This document shows positions 54,282 through 62,457 of a stretch of DNA of 64,000 bases, piece after piece. The position numbers were made by a program, and so were the translations under genes. The notes under the pieces are model-generated. The model was not told the DNA's origin, ran no database searches, and worked only from the letters and a program-made list of their open reading frames with translations. Origin of the DNA: Clostridiaceae bacterium (lineage in GTDB: Bacteria > Bacillota > Clostridia > Lachnospirales > Lachnospiraceae); contig CAJSZV010000017.1 in NCBI GenBank assembly GCA_910574345.1, positions 1 through 64,000 of the forward strand. The letters are read 5' to 3'. Each line of letters begins with the position of its first letter. Position 1 is the first letter of the stretch.

Positions 54282-55848
54282 TTTCTTTCTCCTCTCCGGC
54301 AATCAGTCCTGCAAGGACCGCTGCCTTTGCTGTGCTTTCCATCACGTTCACTCCCAGAGCTTCCAGACGCTGTTTCTGGGAAGACAGCTTTTGCGGGTCA
54401 AGCTGGGTTCCTGTAATGGCCGCTACCATACTCACATAACGGTTTTCTTCTTCTGCCTGTCTGCGGATGTTTCTGATGGTATCTTCGATGCATCCCACAG
54501 GATCTTCATGAGCCCCGTAACCTAACAGCATATCGAACAAAATCACTGCCGTCTCAGGGTCTCTGCCCTCCTTCATAAGCCGGTCATTGAGTATGGACGG
54601 ATCCATTACGGGATGGGGCTTTCCTTTGGTGAACTCCTCGTCTCCCATATCCACAAGACTGTTCCCTGTGCTGATGTGGGGACTGTCAAGGAGCACGGCG
54701 CCGCCGAAGCTTACATTGGCATGCAAGTCTTTCACGAATTTTTTCAAAATCAGAATGGTTTCTTCATTATGGGTTCCTCCGCAGAACAGCCCGCGTACAT
54801 ACTTCTGGGACTCTCCAAGCTTTTGTCTCTCTTCCCTTGCCAAAGGAATGAGCTGCTCTTTCACGTCCCGAAGATATGGCCGTTCATCCGGCTTTTCACC
54901 TTTTGCCAGGGCCACAGCCATGTCAGCCGCCTGTTCCAAACTTTCCGGCGCATATGCCCCTGCCCCGCGTACCTCTTCCGCCTTTCCGCCAAGGAGATCG
55001 ATGACCACAGGTTTCTTGCATGTCGCCACACGTCTGTAGATCTTTGCAGCCGTGTCAGGATAGGGAGGCTTTGACACCAGTACGATTACGTCTGTGTCAG
55101 GATCATTGTCCAGATAATCGATTCCCTGAAGCATGGTTAAGCCTCCTACTTCTTTGGACAGATCCCTTCCTCCTGTGCCTATGGCCTGGGAGATTCCAAA
55201 ATCTTTTTGGGTGATCAGCGCGGCAATCTCATGAATGCCGCTTCCTGAGGCTCCCACAATACCGATACGTCCCTTTGACACAACGCTCATAAGTCCAAGA
55301 GACACGCCTCCGATTACGCTGTTGCCGCATCCCGGCCCCATGACAAAGAGCCCTTTTTTGGCTGCCAGCTCCTTTAGCTTCACTTCCGCCTCCAATTCCA
55401 CATTATCGCTGAAAATAAAAGCGTTTAGTCCGCAGTCCAGGGCTTTCCCTGCTTCTTCTGCTGCAAACTCTCCCGAAACGGAAATAATTGCCAGATTGGT
55501 CTCTTCATGGTCTGCTACAGCCATGGGAATTGTGGTATATCTGACTTCCTGGACCGCTTCCGCTCCCCCGCCTTTTTTGCTGCTCATCTCGTCAATGGCG
55601 CGGCTTACCTCTTCGGCCGCCTCTTCCGATGTGACTTCCAGGGAAATAATCAGATCACCCGGCCCCGCCTCCTGGGCCTCTTTCGTCAGGCGTCCCACGT
55701 CTTCCAGAACGGTCTTATTCAGTTCCGTCCCCATCACAACCACTGCCTGGTTCACTCCTTTCAGGCTCTTTACTTCCTTCGTAGCCCTCATAAGGAATAT
55801 GGAATCCATATAGGTATTGGGGCGTATAATGGTTTTTATCATAATCAC
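54274..55848 (-). CDS. fdrA: FdrA (AllF-like), acyl-CoA-ligase-like subunit
   Basis: A 524-residue protein of the FdrA family, built like succinyl-CoA synthetase: an N-terminal CoA-binding-like fold with GRIGIVGASGSGIHEIAALI and a second ligase-like half with SPHISTGNSLVDMGDEEFT. VMGPGCGNSVIGGVSLG and IVLVSKPPYPDTAAKI are family landmarks. FdrA is the core of the three-part oxamic transcarbamylase of allantoin breakdown, a phosphorolytic enzyme that yields carbamoyl phosphate. Its start overlaps the stop of an acyl kinase (ATGA), suggesting that the acyl phosphate it makes is used by that kinase. Confidence 0.9.
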   Translation of the reverse strand: MIMIKTIIRPNTYMDSIFLMRATKEVKSLKGVNQAVVVMGTELNKTVLEDVGRLTKEAQEAGPGDLIISLEVTSEEAAEEVSRAIDEMSSKKGGGAEAVQEVRYTTIPMAVADHEETNLAIISVSGEFAAEEAGKALDCGLNAFIFSDNVELEAEVKLKELAAKKGLFVMGPGCGNSVIGGVSLGLMSVVSKGRIGIVGASGSGIHEIAALITQKDFGISQAIGTGGRDLSKEVGGLTMLQGIDYLDNDPDTDVIVLVSKPPYPDTAAKIYRRVATCKKPVVIDLLGGKAEEVRGAGAYAPESLEQAADMAVALAKGEKPDERPYLRDVKEQLIPLAREERQKLGESQKYVRGLFCGGTHNEETILILKKFVKDLHANVSFGGAVLLDSPHISTGNSLVDMGDEEFTKGKPHPVMDPSILNDRLMKEGRDPETAVILFDMLLGYGAHEDPVGCIEDTIRNIRRQAEEENRYVSMVAAITGTQLDPQKLSSQKQRLEALGVNVMESTAKAAVLAGLIAGEEKESE

Positions 55849-57047
55849 TTCCTCCTTTCCAGATACCGGCAGACTCTTCTGGCCACTTCGATCTCTTCAT
55901 TGGTAGGAATCACCAGTATTTTTACTGCTGAATCCTGGGCGGAGATTTCTCTCTCTTTCTCCCCTGACAGATTCTTTTGTCTGTCCAGGCATACTCCCAG
56001 ATGCTTTAGTCTCTCACAGACTCTCTCCCGGATCATAACCGAATTCTCTCCGATCCCGCCTGTAAACACCAAATACTCCAATCCTCCCATCTCCGCCCAA
56101 AAACTCCCGATGGTCCGCACAATGTTTGTCACAAATACGGAGATGGCCAGTTCCGCCCTTTCATTGCCTTCCTTTGCAGCCTGTTCCAAATCGCGCAGGT
56201 CATTGCTGACTCCGGAAATCCCATACAGGCCGCCTCTTTTCACCAGCCCCTCGTTAATCTCCTCAAGGGACATTCCCGCGCTTAACAGGAAAGGAACCAA
56301 ACTGGTATCCGTGTCGCCTGCCCGGTTGGCATGAAGGATTCCCGTCTGCAGGGACATGCCAAAGCTGGTATCCACACTTTTTCCGTTCTCCACGGCACAC
56401 AGGGAACTGCTCCCTCCCAGATGGCAGGACACCATGCGGTATCCTTCCGGTTCCATCTCATCTATCCTGCCGGCTATGTATCCATGGGAGGCACCATGAT
56501 ATCCCATCCTCTGGATTCCGTATGTCTCATACCATTCATAAGGTAGGCCGTAAATCCTTCGCTCCATGGGAATTGTCTGATGGAATCCTGTCTCAAAGGA
56601 ACCGATGAAACGGGCTGAGGGAAGGAGCTTTTGAAACTGTTCGATGGCCTGCATATATGGCCCGTTATGGGAACCTGCGATCCCCATATAAAACTTCATT
56701 CCTTCCATTACCTCATCTGTCAGCTCATGGACCCCATAATAATTTTTTGCCAAAACCGTCTTAAAACCAACGACTTCAATCTCTTCCACATGGCGGATTG
56801 CCCCTGTTTCCTCTCCTGTCAGATCATTAAGAAAGCGCTGAATTCCGTTTAGATAGTCAGGTACCAACTGCTGTTCTTCATAGATTGTCAGGTTTCTGTC
56901 GGGATTTCCATAATAGTAAATGGCTTCCTCTGTCCCTACCCGTTCAATCTTTCCCTCTGCCAGAAGATTCTTTTCCGGCATAAGATACAGTTTAAACTTA
57001 AGGGAGGTGCTTCCCACATTGCACACCAGTACTTTTGTTGTCTTCAC
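55845..57047 (-). CDS. Acetate/butyrate-kinase-family acyl kinase with altered substrate site
   Basis: A 400-residue ASKHA kinase of the AckA family, which converts acyl phosphate plus ADP to acid plus ATP. The phosphate loop VLVCNVGSTSLKFKLY, MGYHGASHGYI, GKSVDTSFG, HANRAGDTD and TGGIGENS are all recognisable, so the fold and nucleotide site are intact. Two positions differ from AckA: the HRVVHGG motif that carries substrate Arg91 reads FKTVLAK, and the D-T-A-F-H motif with catalytic Asp148 reads SFETGFH, so Asp becomes Glu. HLGNGAS is HLGGSSS. These changes suggest an acyl phosphate other than acetyl phosphate. It lies 7 bp after the ThDP enzyme and overlaps fdrA by 4 bp, in the place where allantoin clusters have carbamate kinase. 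Confidence 0.85.
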   Translation of the reverse strand: MKTTKVLVCNVGSTSLKFKLYLMPEKNLLAEGKIERVGTEEAIYYYGNPDRNLTIYEEQQLVPDYLNGIQRFLNDLTGEETGAIRHVEEIEVVGFKTVLAKNYYGVHELTDEVMEGMKFYMGIAGSHNGPYMQAIEQFQKLLPSARFIGSFETGFHQTIPMERRIYGLPYEWYETYGIQRMGYHGASHGYIAGRIDEMEPEGYRMVSCHLGGSSSLCAVENGKSVDTSFGMSLQTGILHANRAGDTDTSLVPFLLSAGMSLEEINEGLVKRGGLYGISGVSNDLRDLEQAAKEGNERAELAISVFVTNIVRTIGSFWAEMGGLEYLVFTGGIGENSVMIRERVCERLKHLGVCLDRQKNLSGEKEREISAQDSAVKILVIPTNEEIEVARRVCRYLERRK

Positions 57048-57054
57048 GTCTTTT

Positions 57055-58752
57055 TCATCCCTCCTGCGGGGCCCATGATTTTATGGCGTTTATTGACCCG
57101 CCCATATCACAGGGCTGTCTCTTTACGCAAATGGCATCAATCAGATAACATCTTCCCGATGCTTCAGAACAGGCCTTTGCCCTCACCAGGGCAGCCTTTA
57201 ACTCTTTTGGGCTGAATACTCGCTCCGCCACGCACCCATAGGCTTCTCCCAGCTTCACATAATCAATGGTTCCGTCCTGGTTATAAGGCATATCCACCGC
57301 ATACTCGAAACCATAACCGCTCTGATTCTGGCGAATCAGGCCAAGGTAGGCATTATTCACAACAATGATAATAATCGGCTTCTTAAAAGCTGTGGCTACG
57401 GCAATCTCCTCTCCCATGAAAGTCAGGCCGAAATCTCCTACAATAGTCACGCTGCTGCACTCAGGATGGGCTACCTTTGCGCCGAATGCTGCCGGAACTT
57501 CATAACCCAGGGTTCCCGCACCGCCGGAAGGCAGATATTTTCCGGCTTTTCTGATTTTCTGAAGCTGCCCGCTCCAGATCTGGGTAATTCCGCACCCAAC
57601 CGTAAAATATGTCTCATCGTCAAAGGCTTCATTGACCTCCTGGAATACACGGTGGGGCATCATAGGGCTGGAATCATAATCGGTCTTTCTCGCCATGGTC
57701 TTCTGCAGTGAGGGAATGGCCTGGGCCCTTTCTGCATTCACCGGCTTTATTCCCTGGGCCTTCACCTGGCCGATTAATGCCCGGACCGCCAGTCCGGCAT
57801 CTGACACAATCCCCAAATCCGGCTGGAATACAAGGCCGATCTGGCTCTCATCAATATTGATATGTATAAATTTGCGCCCCTCACAGTATGTCTTTAAATC
57901 GCCGGTATGGCGGTCTGAAAAACGATTGCCGATACCGATTACCAGATCAGAATCCAGAAAAACCTTATTCCCTATGGGCTGCCCTACCTGAATGCCCACA
58001 TGGCCTGCGTTTAAAGGATGCTCTTCCGGGATACCGCCTTTAGCCTGATATGTGGTTACCACTGGTATCTGCAGCAACTCTGCCAGGCGGACAACATCCT
58101 CACAGCACTCACTGATCACACATCCGCCACCCATGATAATCACAGGATCCTTGCTGTCCTTGATCATCTGCACTGCCTCTTTGATCTTGTTCTGGTCCGG
58201 CACGGCTTCTTCAATTTTGGCGGGCTCATAGCTATCAATATCAAATTCAAATTCTGATTTCTGAACATCCAGAGGCAGTTCAATCAGAACCGGTCCCGGA
58301 CGCCCTTCCCTCATGAGGTAAAAAGCTTCTTTCATAATTCCCGGAAGGTCTTCCGCCTTCATGACGCTCCATGCTTTCTTTGTCACGGTCTTCACAATAT
58401 CCGGCATATCCACACACTGGAAGGGCTCCTGCTTTAACTGGTCACTGTTTGCCTGTCCCACTACGCAGAGAACGGGCATGGAATCAATAAAAGCCGTATA
58501 CAGGCCTGTGACAAAATTGGTTGCTCCCGGACCTGCCGAGCAGATAGCCAGTGCAATCTCCCTGCCGGCCCTCTGGCAGCCGTCGGCGGCATGGACACAA
58601 GCCTCCTCATGCCTCATGGTAAAATGTTCTATAGGCGCATGTTCCAGATATTTATATACCGGATTAATGGCCGCCCCCGGAATACCAAAAGCCTTGCGAA
58701 TCCCTTCCTTACACATGATCTCCACAATAGCCTGCGCGACTGTCATTTTCAT
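57055..58752 (-). CDS. ThDP-dependent carboligase resembling glyoxylate carboligase
   Basis: A 565-residue three-domain ThDP enzyme. Many stretches follow glyoxylate carboligase (Gcl, tartronate-semialdehyde synthase): FGIPGAAINPVYKYL, LMREGRPGPVLIELPLDVQ, IGNRFSDRHTGDLKTYCEG and VNNAYLGLIRQNQ. The ThDP motif runs from VGDFGLTFMG to VVNNAY. However, the place where Gcl has its unusual Val51 (RHVEGA) reads RHEEA here, so the ordinary ThDP-activating Glu (E49) is present. The reaction may therefore be a related carboligation or decarboxylation instead. No FAD-binding lock can be judged by eye. With the dehydrogenase and isomerase beside it, a glyoxylate-to-glycerate route is the simplest reading. 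Confidence 0.82.
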   Translation of the reverse strand: MKMTVAQAIVEIMCKEGIRKAFGIPGAAINPVYKYLEHAPIEHFTMRHEEACVHAADGCQRAGREIALAICSAGPGATNFVTGLYTAFIDSMPVLCVVGQANSDQLKQEPFQCVDMPDIVKTVTKKAWSVMKAEDLPGIMKEAFYLMREGRPGPVLIELPLDVQKSEFEFDIDSYEPAKIEEAVPDQNKIKEAVQMIKDSKDPVIIMGGGCVISECCEDVVRLAELLQIPVVTTYQAKGGIPEEHPLNAGHVGIQVGQPIGNKVFLDSDLVIGIGNRFSDRHTGDLKTYCEGRKFIHINIDESQIGLVFQPDLGIVSDAGLAVRALIGQVKAQGIKPVNAERAQAIPSLQKTMARKTDYDSSPMMPHRVFQEVNEAFDDETYFTVGCGITQIWSGQLQKIRKAGKYLPSGGAGTLGYEVPAAFGAKVAHPECSSVTIVGDFGLTFMGEEIAVATAFKKPIIIIVVNNAYLGLIRQNQSGYGFEYAVDMPYNQDGTIDYVKLGEAYGCVAERVFSPKELKAALVRAKACSEASGRCYLIDAICVKRQPCDMGGSINAIKSWAPQEG

Positions 58753-58789
58753 TCTTTTTCTCCTTTACACGTACGTTTTTACTTCTATG

Positions 58790-59755
58790 TTACCTGTTCA
58801 CAACATGCACCGGGTTTCCTGCCAGGTAACCCTTTACATTCTCTACGGTGCAGTCCATGATCCGCTGCCTGCTCTCCTTTGGCGCCCAGGAAATATGGGG
58901 GGTAATGATACAGTTTTGGGCTTTCAGGAGCGGGTTATCCCCCTTAATGGGTTCCGTAGACACCACATCCAAACCGGCTGCATACACCTTTCCCGAATTC
59001 AGGGCGTCAGCCAGGTCCTGCTCCGCCACCAGGGCCCCGCGGGAATTGTTGAGAAGGATGACTCCGTCTTTCATCTTTCCTATGGTGTCCTTGTTTATCA
59101 TCCCTTCCGTCTCAGGAAAGAGAGGACAGTGAAGGGAGATCACATCCGCTTGGGCAAAGAGGGTATCCAAAGTCACATACTGCCCAATGGCTTTCCCTTC
59201 TTCACTGACCGTCTGATCATATGCCAGGATATTCATGCCCATGGCCTTTGCAATCCTGCCAACCTGCTGCCCGATGCGGCCGAATCCGATAATCCCCATG
59301 GTCTTTCCCCACAATTCAATAAGGGGATAATCCCAATAACACCAGTCCTTGCAGTTCTCCCACCGCCCTTCATAGACAGTTCTGCTGTGGTGGGCCGGAT
59401 GATGGCAGATCTCTAAGAGCATGGCAATGGCAAACTGCGCCACTGAGGCAGTTCCATAAGCGGGAACATTGGATACGGCGATTCCCTTCTCTTTTGCATA
59501 GAGATAATCCACTACATTGTATCCCGTAGCCAGCACCGCAATATATTTCATGTCCCTGCAGGCGTCTATTACCTTTTTCGTTATGGGGGTCTTGTTGGTA
59601 ATGACGATCTCCGCCTTCCCAATCCTCTCTATGGCTTCCTTCTCATCTGTCAGGCTGGTTCTGTCATACACGGTCACTTCCCCTAGGCTTTCCAACTCTG
59701 CCCAGCTTAAATCTCCCGGATTTTCTGTATAACCGTCTAAAACTACAATTTTCAT
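58790..59755 (-). CDS. D-2-hydroxyacid dehydrogenase, glycerate dehydrogenase-like
   Basis: A 321-residue NAD(P)H-dependent dehydrogenase. ATG 59755 gives the family N-terminus MKIVVLDGYTENPGDLSW. The Rossmann motif is MGIIGFGRIGQQVGR; catalytic Arg, Glu and His lie in LLNNSRGALV, VVSTEP and ITPHISWAP. The sequence is of the glycerate dehydrogenase/hydroxypyruvate reductase class, so reduction of hydroxypyruvate (or tartronate semialdehyde) to D-glycerate is likely. It stands between the TIM-barrel isomerase and the Gcl-like enzyme in the order expected for that route. Confidence 0.88.
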   Translation of the reverse strand: MKIVVLDGYTENPGDLSWAELESLGEVTVYDRTSLTDEKEAIERIGKAEIVITNKTPITKKVIDACRDMKYIAVLATGYNVVDYLYAKEKGIAVSNVPAYGTASVAQFAIAMLLEICHHPAHHSRTVYEGRWENCKDWCYWDYPLIELWGKTMGIIGFGRIGQQVGRIAKAMGMNILAYDQTVSEEGKAIGQYVTLDTLFAQADVISLHCPLFPETEGMINKDTIGKMKDGVILLNNSRGALVAEQDLADALNSGKVYAAGLDVVSTEPIKGDNPLLKAQNCIITPHISWAPKESRQRIMDCTVENVKGYLAGNPVHVVNR

Positions 59756-59778
59756 AATCATGCCCTTTCTCTGAATGC

Positions 59779-60669
59779 TTAATCTTCCAACAGCGCCCAT
59801 GCCCGGTTAAGGACACGTTTTGTGTTGGCCAAGACAATCTCTTCCTCTTCTCCCGGACGCAGAGTAACTTCCATAGACAGCACAAAGGGATGCTCTGGGT
59901 CAAAAAAGCCCTCTTCCTTCAGCACTCTCAGATAATCAAGGAGTTCCTTTGTATCGTTGGCACTGTTTGGATATCCGAAACGCGGATGCAGATCGCCGTA
60001 TCCGTCACATCCCTTTTTCACCACTGCATTTCCAAAGTGAAAATGAGTAATGTAAGGCCTCAGTGTCCTGATCACAAAACGGCTTGTCTCATAGGTAGTG
60101 GGAAAATGGCTCAAATCCACTAAAAGTCCGAAATTGCTGTGGCTGCTTCTCATATCCGCCGCAAATCTTGCTGCGTACGGCGCCGGTCCTATGAGCGCGG
60201 CTTTGTCCATGTCAAAATCAAAGACCTCCAGTTCCACCGTCATATTCTTCCCGGCTGCATAGTCACAGACTGCCCTTGTTGTTTTCAGCAACTGTATGTA
60301 TGCCTGTTCCTTTGTCTCTTCCTGCCACTTCCCCGCCAAAAATGCAATTCCCAGAGCTCCCAGATACTCAGCCTCATCCACAGCCTGTATCAATGTATCC
60401 TCCGCTTTTTTCCGCTGCTTTTCATCAAGATCATTGGGATTTAGCTTCGGTCCCAGCAGGCGGGGCTGTGCGCCGTAACATACCTTTAGGTGACTTTGTT
60501 CCAAAAGCTTTTTTGCCTCTTCATTTCTGCCACCATATCCTTTCACCTCAATGGCGTCAAAAAAATCGTCCTTGCAAATCTCTTTCAGGGACTCTATAGG
60601 GTCCCTTTGGGGATAACTCATCCACTGAATCGTCCCTACACGGAAATACTTGTGAATTGATTCTCTCAT
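59779..60669 (-). CDS. TIM-barrel sugar isomerase/epimerase, hydroxypyruvate-isomerase-like
   Basis: A 296-residue AP-endonuclease-2-fold protein. ATG 60669 has AAGGAG 7 bp upstream; a longer frame from 60741 would run through the operator and is rejected. Metal-site residues expected in this fold are visible: Glu in VELEVFDFD, Asp/His in LLVDLSHFP, His in THFHFGNAV, and Glu in LSMEVTLRP. Members include hydroxypyruvate isomerase and tagatose/inosose epimerases. Position before a Gcl-like and a glycerate-dehydrogenase-like gene favours a Hyi-like role, but it is not a close Hyi by eye. It is the first gene of the operon. Confidence 0.8.
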   Translation of the reverse strand: MRESIHKYFRVGTIQWMSYPQRDPIESLKEICKDDFFDAIEVKGYGGRNEEAKKLLEQSHLKVCYGAQPRLLGPKLNPNDLDEKQRKKAEDTLIQAVDEAEYLGALGIAFLAGKWQEETKEQAYIQLLKTTRAVCDYAAGKNMTVELEVFDFDMDKAALIGPAPYAARFAADMRSSHSNFGLLVDLSHFPTTYETSRFVIRTLRPYITHFHFGNAVVKKGCDGYGDLHPRFGYPNSANDTKELLDYLRVLKEEGFFDPEHPFVLSMEVTLRPGEEEEIVLANTKRVLNRAWALLED

Positions 60670-60720
60670 CGCTGTTCTCCTTACTTCTGGCATGATGCGA
60701 TATTTCCTATAGTGATATTT

Positions 60721-60782
60721 GATTTCATTTATTGAAATCATATTTCATTTTTAATATTATCATATTGTGCAGTTTTTTGCAA
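60721..60782 (-). promoter_or_regulatory. Operon promoter with IclR-type operator
   Basis: Minus strand TTGCAA (60782-60777), 17-bp spacer, TAATAT (60759-60754), with TG one base before the -10 box (extended -10). Transcription would start near 60747. A palindrome GATTTCA-N5-TGAAATC (60721-60739) lies just after the start, similar to the TTTCA/TGAAA operators bound by IclR-family proteins. Confidence 0.65.
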
Positions 60783-61020
60783 TACTAAAGTTAAAATTTA
60801 TTTTTTATAGATATATTTACTTTTTTTGGATTATATGATAGTATTATTATTGAAATATAATTTTGTATATCAAAATTACTTTTTTTGTTATCCGAATATT
60901 TTGTCTGGAAAGAAATTCCAGCCCATGGTATACTGTTATTGTATAAAATGCAGGATCAATACATATAAAACGCAAAATTCGAAAGCTATGCCACAAAAGA
61001 CCAGGAGAGAATATCCAACT

Positions 61021-61812
61021 ATGCAAAATCAAGAAAATATTGCCGCCAAAAATCAATCTGTTGTCAAAACCTTGATGTTAATTGAACATCTGGCGCAGAT
61101 GAGAACACCTCAGCGTCTCCAGGACATATCGAAAGCTTTACAATTAAACGCCAGCACCTTAACTCGTTTTTTATCTACCCTCAAGAATCTCGGCTATGTT
61201 GATCAGGAACCGGATACCTCAAAGTATTATCTTACTTTAAGGATTTGTTCTGTTGCCAATCAGGTAAGTTCTAATTTCGAGATCAGAGACCAGATACGCC
61301 CATTTTTAAAAACCATCTCCGATACGCTGAAAGAATCCGTATGTTATGCCATTGAACAGGATATGTCTGTTGTCTATATTGAAGTCATTCAAGGGCCTAA
61401 TCAGGCCCTCAAGATTACCAACCGCATCGGAAGCCGCGCTCCCATGTACTGTACAGGTATTGGAAAATTGCTGCTTCTTGAGCATGATGAGGCTTATATT
61501 GATAAGATGATCGAGAGAGACGGCATGCAGCAGTTCACCGAACACACGCTTCTGACCAAAGAAGACCTGTTAAAGGAACTGGAAACTGTCCGCTCCAATG
61601 ATTATGCCCTGGATAATGAAGAATGCGATCTGGGTGTGAGCTGTATCGCTTTTCCTCTCCGCGACTATTCAGGTAAGATCATCGGCGGTTTAAGTATCAG
61701 CGGCCCCACGTTCCACATACAAAATTTGATTATACCGAAAAATATCAGCTACTTAAAAAAAATGTCCCTGCTCATTTCCCAGAAGATCGGATATATGGAA
61801 GGGGCTGATTAA
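61021..61812 (+). CDS. IclR-family transcriptional regulator
   Basis: A 263-residue regulator from ATG 61021; the frame extends upstream to 60826, but those residues are unlike the family and A/T-rich. AGGAGA lies 12 bp before 61021, a little far. The N-terminal winged helix-turn-helix has SVVKTLMLIEHLAQM and LQDISKALQLNASTLTRFLSTLKNLGYV. The C-terminal effector domain has RSRAPMYCTGIGKLLL-like SRAPMYCTGIGKLLLLEHDE and the landmark VSCIAFPLRDYSGKIIGGLSISGP. E. coli AllR, the repressor of allantoin and glyoxylate genes, is of this family. It diverges from the 15-gene operon and very probably controls it through the operator at 60721. Confidence 0.9.
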   Translation: MQNQENIAAKNQSVVKTLMLIEHLAQMRTPQRLQDISKALQLNASTLTRFLSTLKNLGYVDQEPDTSKYYLTLRICSVANQVSSNFEIRDQIRPFLKTISDTLKESVCYAIEQDMSVVYIEVIQGPNQALKITNRIGSRAPMYCTGIGKLLLLEHDEAYIDKMIERDGMQQFTEHTLLTKEDLLKELETVRSNDYALDNEECDLGVSCIAFPLRDYSGKIIGGLSISGPTFHIQNLIIPKNISYLKKMSLLISQKIGYMEGAD

Positions 61813-61819
61813 AGATGAA

Positions 61820-61870
61820 AAAGAGGCCATGCAAAAGACCTTTTACAGTTCCTTTGCATGGCCCCTTTTA
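61820..61870. terminator. Bidirectional terminator between iclR-type gene and cotF pair
   Basis: GGCCATGCAAA pairs with TTTGCATGGCC, flanked by AAAA upstream and TTTT downstream, so it suits both convergent genes. Confidence 0.85.
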
Positions 61871-61886
61871 TGGGCGGATCTATCTT

Positions 61887-62132
61887 TTACATTCCCGCAA
61901 ACTGATTCTTAACCTTCATCAGCTTCTGCTGCTCTGCAGTCTCCGTAGAGTACCAGCCCTTATCAGACATTTTCTTATAGATATCGTCCTGCATGCAGAG
62001 GCTGTCATCCAGGGCCTGATCAAAGGCCTGGTGCACATTCTTTGTGGAGGACTCTATGGTGCCGTGGAGATAGAGATCACATACTCCCTTGGTGGTCAGA
62101 AGCAGGTTTTCCATAATACATTTGTCATCCAT
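61887..62132 (-). CDS. Spore coat protein, CotF family
   Basis: An 81-residue Coat_F protein. The block LLLTTKGVCDLYLHGTIESS and HQAFDQALDDSLCMQDDIYKKMSDKGWYS is standard for the short clostridial CotF-like proteins (cores: TTKGVCDLYLHG, SLCMQDDIYKKM). It is deposited in the coat of the forming spore, so expression in the mother cell is inferred. GGAGG precedes the ATG. Together with the 57-residue partner upstream it equals one full-length CotF. Confidence 0.88.
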   Translation of the reverse strand: MDDKCIMENLLLTTKGVCDLYLHGTIESSTKNVHQAFDQALDDSLCMQDDIYKKMSDKGWYSTETAEQQKLMKVKNQFAGM

Positions 62133-62145
62133 GTCGATTCCTCCT

Positions 62146-62319
62146 TTAGATCAGATTATAAAAGTTGTCAAAAATCTGCTGATGCTTCTGTGTGAACTGC
62201 TCCACATAAGCCTTCAGCTCCGGATCCTGAAGATTCTTTGCCGCATCCTGGCATTGGGTCTTTAAAAACTTTTCATGACTTAATGCATCTTCAATATACG
62301 TTAATTCTTTCGGACTCAT
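62146..62319 (-). CDS. Small partner of the CotF-type coat protein
   Basis: A 57-residue helical protein. Of two adjacent ATG codons, 62319 is better spaced from GGAGGG (5 bp). Landmarks are SPKELTYIEDALSHEKFL and AYVEQFTQKHQQIFDNFYNLI. In many clostridia such a gene precedes a short CotF gene, as here with 13 bp between them, and is itself counted as CotF-like. A structural role in the spore coat is inferred from this pairing. Confidence 0.78.
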   Translation of the reverse strand: MSPKELTYIEDALSHEKFLKTQCQDAAKNLQDPELKAYVEQFTQKHQQIFDNFYNLI

Positions 62320-62399
62320 CATATCCCTCCTGTTCTCACACATACTGCGTTTTTCCATTGCTGCCCAAACTATATACTACCTTCTTAATATGACCGGTA

Positions 62400-62438
62400 C
62401 AAAAGAAAAACATGCTGGCAGATCAATGCCAACATGTC
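62400..62438 (-). terminator. Terminator of the EFR1 gene
   Basis: ACATG and TGGCA pair with CATGT and TGCCA around a 6-base loop with one bulge per side. On the minus strand TTTTTCTTTT follows. It lies 20 bp after the EFR1 stop. Confidence 0.75.
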
Positions 62439-62457
62439 CATTTTTTCGTGAAGATTT

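Noticed and set aside
52875-57047. A standard allantoin degradation cluster
   Set aside because: FdrA and DUF1116 suggest it, but allantoinase, allantoate amidohydrolase, ureidoglycolate dehydrogenase and carbamate kinase are all missing from the window.
58361-59416. Plus-strand open frame of 351 codons across the ThDP enzyme and dehydrogenase
   Set aside because: Antisense shadow of two motif-rich genes.
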